Source: Chitinophaga sp. 180180018-3 (GTDB taxonomy: Bacteria; Bacteroidota; Bacteroidia; Chitinophagales; Chitinophagaceae). From it: a stretch of DNA of 64,000 nucleotides. The stretch is from positions 3,658,001-3,722,000 of the forward strand of contig NZ_CP140772.1 in NCBI RefSeq assembly GCF_037893185.1. The letters are read 5' to 3'. Under the pieces are notes generated by a model. It was not told where the DNA came from. It ran no database searches and saw nothing but the letters and a program-made list of their open reading frames with translations. A program made the position numbers and the translations under genes. Of this stretch, positions 58,244 to 64,000 are shown piece after piece (the stretch's first letter is position 1; the number at the start of each line of letters is the position of its first letter).

Positions 58244-61200
58244 TTAATTGAAATTGATATTCAGTCCGATGTTCACCACCCGCTGTACCGGGTATCCCAG
58301 GCCATTTCCGCCCATTTCCACATCCCACAGTTTGAATTTGCTGAAGTTGAGCAGATTCGTAGCATTGAGATAGATGCGGCACAACGACGTATGCATCTTC
58401 TTCTGCCATGACTTCGGTAACGTATATCCCAGCTCTATTTGCTTGAGGCGCAGGAAAGCGCCATCGCGCATGAACCAGGTGCTGGTTTGTATATCGTTCT
58501 GATTGGCCTGCGGGCTTAAACGCGGCCACAGTGCGTGAACATTCTGATGCTGCTCCGACCAGTGATCATCTGCATAAGCCTTCAGCAGCTGATTCTGCAG
58601 TTTAGCAGAGATCTGTTCGTTAGGGTATGTATAAGATGCAAAAGGAGACGTAGCTGCCGGATCTATCCAGAAAGATTCGTTAGACAGTCCCTGGAAGAAT
58701 GCAGAGAAATCCAGGCTTTTATACCCCAGGGAGAACCCGAATCCATATACGATTTCAGGCACTGTAGGATGACCTATGGGCACCATATCCGCCTGGGTAA
58801 TCTGACCATCATGGTTCACATCCAGGTATTTGATATCGCCGCCGCCGTACTGGCCGAAGTTCTGCTTAGGAGAATTGGCGGCTTCGGCATCGTCCACGAA
58901 AAGTTTTTCTGCGATATAGCCGAATACCTGGTTGATGGAGTAACCGGTGTGATAGCGGTATGATTCCTTGTATTTCGGTTCTTCGTAGTTCTTATACTTG
59001 CTGGTAGCGTAGGTGAAGTTGCCCATCACGGAAGCCCAGAAATCATTCTTAAAAAATTGCTTGTAGTTCAGGGAAAGATCTACCCCTTCCGCAGTAGCTA
59101 CTCCCACGTTCGCCATAATAGGCGCTGCAAAGCCCGCTGCTTCAGGGATGGCGGCACGTGTCATCAGGATGTGATCACGGTATTGGGAAAAATATTCCGC
59201 TGTAAAGTTCAGCTTATTGAACAGGCCCAGATCCAGCGCTATGTTTTTCTGTTTGGATGTTTCCCAGGTGATATCAGGATTTGAATACCGGGAGATGGAA
59301 ATACCGTTAAGGCTGTACAGTGTGCCCGGATCACGGCCAAAGGTAGCCAATTTGTCTTTGTCGTTCATATTCACGTTCGACAGATAGAAGAATCTGTCCT
59401 GCGGCAAACCAATGGCATCGTTACCGATGATACCATAAGTGGCCCGCAACCGCAGGTTAGATACGATCTCATTCATTGGTTTCATGAATGGTTCGTTGGA
59501 AACGGTCCACGCCACGCCAAAGGATGGGAAGAAGCCAAAGCGATGGTGTTTATCGAACCGCTCGGACCCGTTATAGCCAAAGTTAAATTCCGCATAGTAG
59601 CGCTTATCGTAGTCGTAGGTGAGCCTGCCGGATACGCCCAGGTTGCGGAATGGCAACGATTGTTGCAGATCGCCGGCATTCGCATTCAGGCGACTTTGCG
59701 CCATGAACACCATCATCCCGCTTACGCCGCTTTTATTGAATACCCGGTCGTAGTTGAGGCGCGATTCCAGGTAAAAGGAAGTACTGATGAGTTTAGCACC
59801 TTCGCTGTAGCCCAGGTATTCGGTACCGTCGTTGGGATTGATATTCGTAATGAAGTAGCTGTTTGTTTGCTTATCGTAGGCATCCTGTTTATACCAGAAC
59901 GGGTTGTAGTAGCGGCTTACATCGAAGTAAGAGGTCCGGTTGGTGTTCATCATCGCACTGGCTACCAGTCCGGGTGTGATGGCCTTCAGATTTTGTTTCA
60001 GCTCCAGCTGTGCCAGCATCAGGGAACGGGAGTAGTTCTTGTATCCTTTTACCATTTCAGCGTAAGGATTGATGTACTGTCCTTCTTCGTAGTTGCCGAA
60101 CATAATATGCTTTACATATTTATGGGCGTCGTCGGCCGGGAAATAGGCCGGGAACAATACCGGGTTAGAACGCATTACTTTCTGGTACATGCTGCCGCCG
60201 CCGTCGAGCGGACCGGTATAATCGTCGAAGCTTCCGCTAAGTCGTACCGTCATTTCCGTTGTATTGGTGAGGTTCACGTTTACATTCGAGCGGAGGCTGT
60301 AACTGTTCAAACGTATATTGCTGTTGAAGTTGTTTCGGTGATCTACTTTCATGAGGCCATTATCGCGGTTATAGGCGCCTGACACATAGTATCTGGCAAC
60401 ACCGCCACCACCGCTCACACTGAGGTTGGCACGCTGGTTCATAGTATAGTCCTTGAACATCGTTTTCCTCCAGTCGTTGGCGGGATAGGCCACCGGGTTT
60501 GTGCCGGCGATGGTGTTATCGATTTTTTCGTCTGAGTATGGCAGCGCGCCCAGCGGATCCCGTGTCAGCACAGCTTCATTGGCCAGCTTCATGTAGGTGA
60601 CCGGATCGGCGAGTTCAATATTTTTCGTAGGTGCGGACACGGAGTTTTCCACGCGGAAAGCCAGGTGCGCTTTACCTACGGCGCCTTCTTTGGTAGTGAC
60701 GAGAATCACGCCGTTGGCGGCCCTGGAACCGTATAATGCCGTGGCGCTGGCATCTTTCAATATTGAAAAACTGGCAATATCATCTACCTGTAAACGGGCG
60801 AGGTCGGTGGTAGTCAGCTCAATACCATCAATCAGAATCAACGGATCTTTCTTGTATCCGAAAGTGGTGACACCACGGATAAAAAACTGCGCATTGTCCT
60901 GCCCTGGCTCTCCGCTACGCTGAAAGGCAATCACGCCGGCAGCACGACCGGCGAGGGCGGTGGTCAGGTTACTGGAAGGCACCTTCAGATCAGCCGGCCG
61001 GATGGTGGTCACAGACCCTACCACGTCGTTCCTTTTCTTTGTACCGAAGGCCACTACTACTACATCTTTCAGCTGACTGGAAACCGACTGCATCGTGATG
61101 TTAATAGTAGTTTGCACTCCTACCCTTACATGTTTTTCAACATACCCGATATAGCGAAAGATAAGGGAGTCGCCGGTTTTTGCTTCAATGAAATATTTCC

Positions 61201-61435
61201 CCTGTTCGTTGGTAGTAGTGCCCCGTGAGGTACCCATGACCTGTACCGTTACACCAGGGATAAACGAATTATCGTCCGAGGATGCTACAATCCCGGAAAC
61301 GATACTATGTTGCTGTGCCAGCAAATCCAGGCAGGGCTGGAGAAGCAGTAACATAACAAATAAGGCGCTGTTCAGCAGCTTATTTTTTGATAAGAATAGA
61401 AGATCACGTGTTAATAATAACGTAGAATTTTCCAT
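58244..61435 (-). CDS. SusC/RagA-family TonB-dependent outer-membrane receptor
   Basis: 1063 residues. The signal peptide has an unusually long N-terminal region (residues 1-20) before the hydrophobic core (LLNSALFVMLLLLQPCLDLLAQ). The carboxypeptidase-like domain (IVSGIVASSDDNSFIPGVTVQVMG), LKDVVVVAFGTKKRNDVVGSV, the plug (FFIRGVTTFGYKKDPLILIDGIEL, SILKDASATALYGSRAANGVILVTT) and a barrel ending NINFN follow. It has no STN domain, so it is not expected to signal through FecR. It is the first gene of the operon; its promoter region is the 588-base gap upstream. Confidence 0.95.
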   Translation of the reverse strand: MENSTLLLTRDLLFLSKNKLLNSALFVMLLLLQPCLDLLAQQHSIVSGIVASSDDNSFIPGVTVQVMGTSRGTTTNEQGKYFIEAKTGDSLIFRYIGYVEKHVRVGVQTTINITMQSVSSQLKDVVVVAFGTKKRNDVVGSVTTIRPADLKVPSSNLTTALAGRAAGVIAFQRSGEPGQDNAQFFIRGVTTFGYKKDPLILIDGIELTTTDLARLQVDDIASFSILKDASATALYGSRAANGVILVTTKEGAVGKAHLAFRVENSVSAPTKNIELADPVTYMKLANEAVLTRDPLGALPYSDEKIDNTIAGTNPVAYPANDWRKTMFKDYTMNQRANLSVSGGGGVARYYVSGAYNRDNGLMKVDHRNNFNSNIRLNSYSLRSNVNVNLTNTTEMTVRLSGSFDDYTGPLDGGGSMYQKVMRSNPVLFPAYFPADDAHKYVKHIMFGNYEEGQYINPYAEMVKGYKNYSRSLMLAQLELKQNLKAITPGLVASAMMNTNRTSYFDVSRYYNPFWYKQDAYDKQTNSYFITNINPNDGTEYLGYSEGAKLISTSFYLESRLNYDRVFNKSGVSGMMVFMAQSRLNANAGDLQQSLPFRNLGVSGRLTYDYDKRYYAEFNFGYNGSERFDKHHRFGFFPSFGVAWTVSNEPFMKPMNEIVSNLRLRATYGIIGNDAIGLPQDRFFYLSNVNMNDKDKLATFGRDPGTLYSLNGISISRYSNPDITWETSKQKNIALDLGLFNKLNFTAEYFSQYRDHILMTRAAIPEAAGFAAPIMANVGVATAEGVDLSLNYKQFFKNDFWASVMGNFTYATSKYKNYEEPKYKESYRYHTGYSINQVFGYIAEKLFVDDAEAANSPKQNFGQYGGGDIKYLDVNHDGQITQADMVPIGHPTVPEIVYGFGFSLGYKSLDFSAFFQGLSNESFWIDPAATSPFASYTYPNEQISAKLQNQLLKAYADDHWSEQHQNVHALWPRLSPQANQNDIQTSTWFMRDGAFLRLKQIELGYTLPKSWQKKMHTSLCRIYLNATNLLNFSKFKLWDVEMGGNGLGYPVQRVVNIGLNINFN

Positions 61436-62023
61436 AGCACTGCGCTATTTACAATTTGATGTAAGTAAAAAGATGAATTGGTAATTTGTACCTGTTTTCC
61501 CCAATAATTCCCGGCTATTCTCTCATTCGGATTTGATTGATATATGACACGGGTTTCCCGGCGCCCTGTACAGGGTACGGCGATGGCAGCAGCTTACGCG
61601 CGATTGATCAATAGGCATGCAGCCTGTAGCCGAACCGGCAACAAGACGTAAAAACCCCAAATGGTTAATGGAGAGACCGCATTAATTACAGGTCATGTTC
61701 ACCACATGCGGCGAACTGTAATTCCATTTTGCACGATGGCTACTTTTGGTTGTTCCGAAAAAACTAAACTAACATATCCAGGGAATGACACGCATCAGGC
61801 ATCCGGGGCGACGGGGAAATCGGGGGGAGAGTCTGCAACTACTAATCCCACGTCTGCTTCAGACACATTAGTTCACTGTTTCTCTTAAATTTTTCCGATA
61901 GATTCTTCTCTCAAAGTGGTGGCAAATTAAACAACAAAATCGTTTCAGGCATCCTGTACCATCCTGTATGGGGTGTCATCTCAACATTTAAGCATATATA
62001 CGGCTGATTTCTCAAACGACTGG
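61436..62023. other. 588-base intergenic region upstream of the third polysaccharide operon
   Basis: No convincing gene in either strand; the longest frames have no family features. It holds the tandem ATCCTG motif at 61950-61968. Minus-strand TTAATTTG at 61923-61930 is one base from the TAnnTTTG box, which would give a leader of about 490 bases. An inverted repeat ATTACAG/CTGTAAT spans about 61685-61722. Confidence 0.5.
61950..61968. promoter_or_regulatory. Tandem ATCCTG motif upstream of the third polysaccharide operon
   Basis: CATCCTGTACCATCCTGTA, two ATCCTG copies ten bases apart, identical at 17 of 19 positions to 7718-7736. It sits 20-38 bases upstream of the possible -7 box at 61923-61930, a normal place for an activator site. 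Confidence 0.45.
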
Positions 62024-63967
62024 CTACCCGCCGGCATGCAGGGTTTGCATGATCTTGGCATATAACTCAAGCGGATTGAAAGGTTTGATCACATAGTCGT
62101 TCATCCCTGCATCCAGTACTCTCTGTGGGATTTCTGCGAGCGCGGAGGCAGTAAGGGCAATGATCGGCAACTGGCTGAACTGTCCGTTATTCATCTCCCT
62201 GATCATTCTGCTGGCAGTATAACCATCCATAAGCGGCATCTGCAGATCCATCAATATGAGATCATACTGATGCTGTTGTACCTTCTCCACCGCTTCAATA
62301 CCGGTTTTGGCATAGTCGACATCCATCCCCCATTTCTTCATAAACTTCCCGGCTACAATGATGTTCACCTCATTATCTTCCGCCAGCAGAATCTTATATC
62401 CGTTCAGTCGTCCGAAGTCGTCTGCTGTACCATCGTAAATATACACGGGAGTTCTCGCACTCTTTTTAAAGCGGAGATTGAAGCTAAAGGCTGATCCTTT
62501 CCCTACGGTACTTTGCACCGAAATCGTGCTTCCCTGCAGCTCTACAAGGCGCCTGGTAATAGCCAGGCCCAACCCGGTACCACCGTACTTCCTGGTAGTG
62601 TCGGCACTTGCCTGGGTGAAGATCTCAAAAATATGATCCTGTAGCTCAGTGGCAATACCGATACCGGTATCTGTAACCACAAAATTTATGTCCACGGATT
62701 CAGCTCTATTTTTCAGGAGAGAAAGATCAAGGATCACTGAACCTGCATTGGTAAATTTCAACGCATTGCTGACAAGGTTATTGAGGATCTGCGCCAGCCT
62801 CACCGGATCACCGATGACCACTTCCGGCAAATCAGGATCTATCCTTACTTTGAAGCCGATTCCTTTTTCTTCTGCGTATGGCAGATGCCCTCGTTTGATA
62901 TTACTGACCAGTTCTTTGAGACTAAAATCAATTTCCTCGAATACCACTTTGCCGGATTCAATTTTGCTGTAATCCAGAATGTCGTTGATCAGGCTTAACA
63001 GGTTTTCGCTGGAGAATTTAAGTATTTTAAGATTTTCTTCCTGCTCGGGCAGATACGCTTCCTGGAGCAACAGATGAGTCATGCCGATAACGGCATTCAT
63101 GGGAGTGCGTATCTCGTGGCTCATATTCGACAGGAACTGTTGCTTGGCAGTAGCCGCCTCTTCTGCTGCCTTCTTGGCTTTCAGCAGCTCTTCTTCCGCC
63201 AGTTTCCTGTCGGTAATATCCATGAGGGTACCTCTGATCTTCACCACTTTTCCGTCTCTGACAATGGGAACGCCAATCGTCCGGATCCAACGGTCTGTTC
63301 CTTTAGGACGCACTTCCAGGTCGAATGGCTTCTGGTGAAACATGGCTTCCTGGACATGCGTTTTAACCTTTTCTTCATCTTCATAAAAGGAGGCTCCGTC
63401 CAACAGGGATGTAGGTAACCTGCTACCGGCCCGTATAACATAAAAATATTTGGTAAAATAGAACGATTGGTTTTCCATATCGAACTCCCAGCCGCCGGTT
63501 TTGGTAAGCTCCTCGCCTGAATCAAGCAGGTCTATGTTTTTCTCCAGCTCCCTTTGCGCGGCGGTCAGCTCCTCTTCCGCCAGTTTCTGTTTGGTGATAT
63601 CAAGGGCAAAAGCTATTACCCCGCCCGGATGATCCGGGTCGGGGAATATCGTGCTATGTAACCATGTTTTCTTCCCATTTATCTCCAGTGGTGTGGTAAA
63701 TTCGCCGGTTTGGTCTGTCAGGGCCATATCCACCTGCTCCTTAGCACTGGGGAATACGTCTACGACTTTCTGGCCAGCGATTTCATTATCACTTAACCCG
63801 AGTGCCTTCAGCCCGGCTCCAATAGATAAACGGATTACTCCCTTTTTGTCTATCCGATAAATAATAACCGGCAGATTATAAAGTACTCCATTCAACAATC
63901 GGCTTATTTCTTCATTATTTGAGGGCGCATATTCCATTTTGGCTTGTTTAAACAGTAGGTGATCCAC
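62024..63967 (-). CDS. Hybrid sensor histidine kinase / response regulator
   Basis: 647 residues; an ATG at 63937 is also possible. Two PAS domains come first: about 20-135, ending [18 protein letters not shown], and about 150-260, ending [18 protein letters not shown]. The kinase follows: phosphoacceptor histidine in [20 protein letters not shown] box [22 protein letters not shown] and [19 protein letters not shown] receiver domain ends the protein: LLAEDNEVN, the phosphoacceptor aspartate in [24 protein letters not shown] and YVIKP. There is no membrane helix or periplasmic domain, so it senses a cytoplasmic signal, and no DNA-binding domain, so it differs from hybrid two-component regulators of polysaccharide loci. 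Its target is unknown. Confidence 0.93.
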   Translation of the reverse strand: MDHLLFKQAKMEYAPSNNEEISRLLNGVLYNLPVIIYRIDKKGVIRLSIGAGLKALGLSDNEIAGQKVVDVFPSAKEQVDMALTDQTGEFTTPLEINGKKTWLHSTIFPDPDHPGGVIAFALDITKQKLAEEELTAAQRELEKNIDLLDSGEELTKTGGWEFDMENQSFYFTKYFYVIRAGSRLPTSLLDGASFYEDEEKVKTHVQEAMFHQKPFDLEVRPKGTDRWIRTIGVPIVRDGKVVKIRGTLMDITDRKLAEEELLKAKKAAEEAATAKQQFLSNMSHEIRTPMNAVIGMTHLLLQEAYLPEQEENLKILKFSSENLLSLINDILDYSKIESGKVVFEEIDFSLKELVSNIKRGHLPYAEEKGIGFKVRIDPDLPEVVIGDPVRLAQILNNLVSNALKFTNAGSVILDLSLLKNRAESVDINFVVTDTGIGIATELQDHIFEIFTQASADTTRKYGGTGLGLAITRRLVELQGSTISVQSTVGKGSAFSFNLRFKKSARTPVYIYDGTADDFGRLNGYKILLAEDNEVNIIVAGKFMKKWGMDVDYAKTGIEAVEKVQQHQYDLILMDLQMPLMDGYTASRMIREMNNGQFSQLPIIALTASALAEIPQRVLDAGMNDYVIKPFNPLELYAKIMQTLHAGG

Positions 63968-64000
63968 TAATTTAACAAAAAAGCCGCTGAATGGTTCTGT

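Noticed and set aside
59543..60382. 279-codon plus-strand frame inside the SusC gene
   Set aside because: Antisense to a well-defined receptor; no family features or ribosome-binding context.
61661..61888. 75-codon plus-strand frame in the intergenic region before the third operon
   Set aside because: No family resemblance, no promoter box and no conserved features; treated as chance.
1..64000. CRISPR arrays, tRNA or rRNA genes, insertion sequences
   Set aside because: No regularly spaced repeats with spacers, no cloverleaf-like sequence and no transposase motif were seen on either strand.

Overview
The window looks like a piece of a Bacteroidota chromosome, most likely Chitinophagaceae and possibly Chitinophaga. 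Evidence: four SusC-type TonB-dependent receptors and three SusD-type lipoproteins, an ECF-sigma/FecR/STN-receptor signalling set, many secreted glycoside hydrolases, lipoproteins with short lipoboxes, TAnnTTTG promoter boxes instead of E. coli-type promoters, and little Shine-Dalgarno sequence. The genus is an inference. I see no tRNA, rRNA, CRISPR array, insertion sequence or prophage gene.

Layout. (1) Bases 1-7569, minus strand: a polysaccharide-utilisation operon read right to left: GH99/GH71-like enzyme, SusC, SusD, then a second SusC-like receptor cut by the window edge. (2) Bases 7800-16900: a small membrane protein; a short UvrA-like ABC ATPase divergent from a MarR regulator with a perfect palindrome between them; an NmrA-type reductase divergent from an HxlR regulator; a 500-base gap with tandem repeats, a possible promoter and a possible tiny ORF; a secreted protein; an AraC regulator; and a GH18 endoglycosidase lipoprotein with lectin repeats behind a long leader. 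(3) Bases 16900-23600: DUF1080 lipoprotein, unknown lipoprotein, PepD peptidase, ankyrin protein, methyltransferase, SnoaL-like protein, a broken HxlR gene and a group II truncated haemoglobin.

(4) Bases 23575-34594, minus strand: GH31 and GH27 enzymes, then an operon of ECF sigma, FecR anti-sigma, STN-SusC, SusD and a nucleotide-pyrophosphatase-type phosphodiesterase. (5) Bases 34876-49162: AsmA-like protein, a three-lipoprotein operon including a WG-repeat protein, a GH43-like enzyme, small secreted and membrane proteins, a second DUF1080 protein, a sterol-desaturase-type hydroxylase, a Crp/Fnr regulator and a DUF72 protein. (6) Bases 49213-61435, minus strand: a third polysaccharide-utilisation operon: SusC, SusD, DUF4959/DUF5000-like and DUF4998/discoidin-like surface lipoproteins, GH20 hexosaminidase, GH78 rhamnosidase. 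(7) A hybrid histidine kinase closes the window.

The non-coding observations that stand out are: three very long hairpins (two with perfect 52- and 53-bp arms) sharing a common core; a tandem CATCCTG motif shared by the promoter regions of two of the polysaccharide operons; a 31-bp palindrome whose two arms each carry a TAnnTTTG box between the UvrA-like and MarR genes; and a possible unannotated transcription unit near 13,000.
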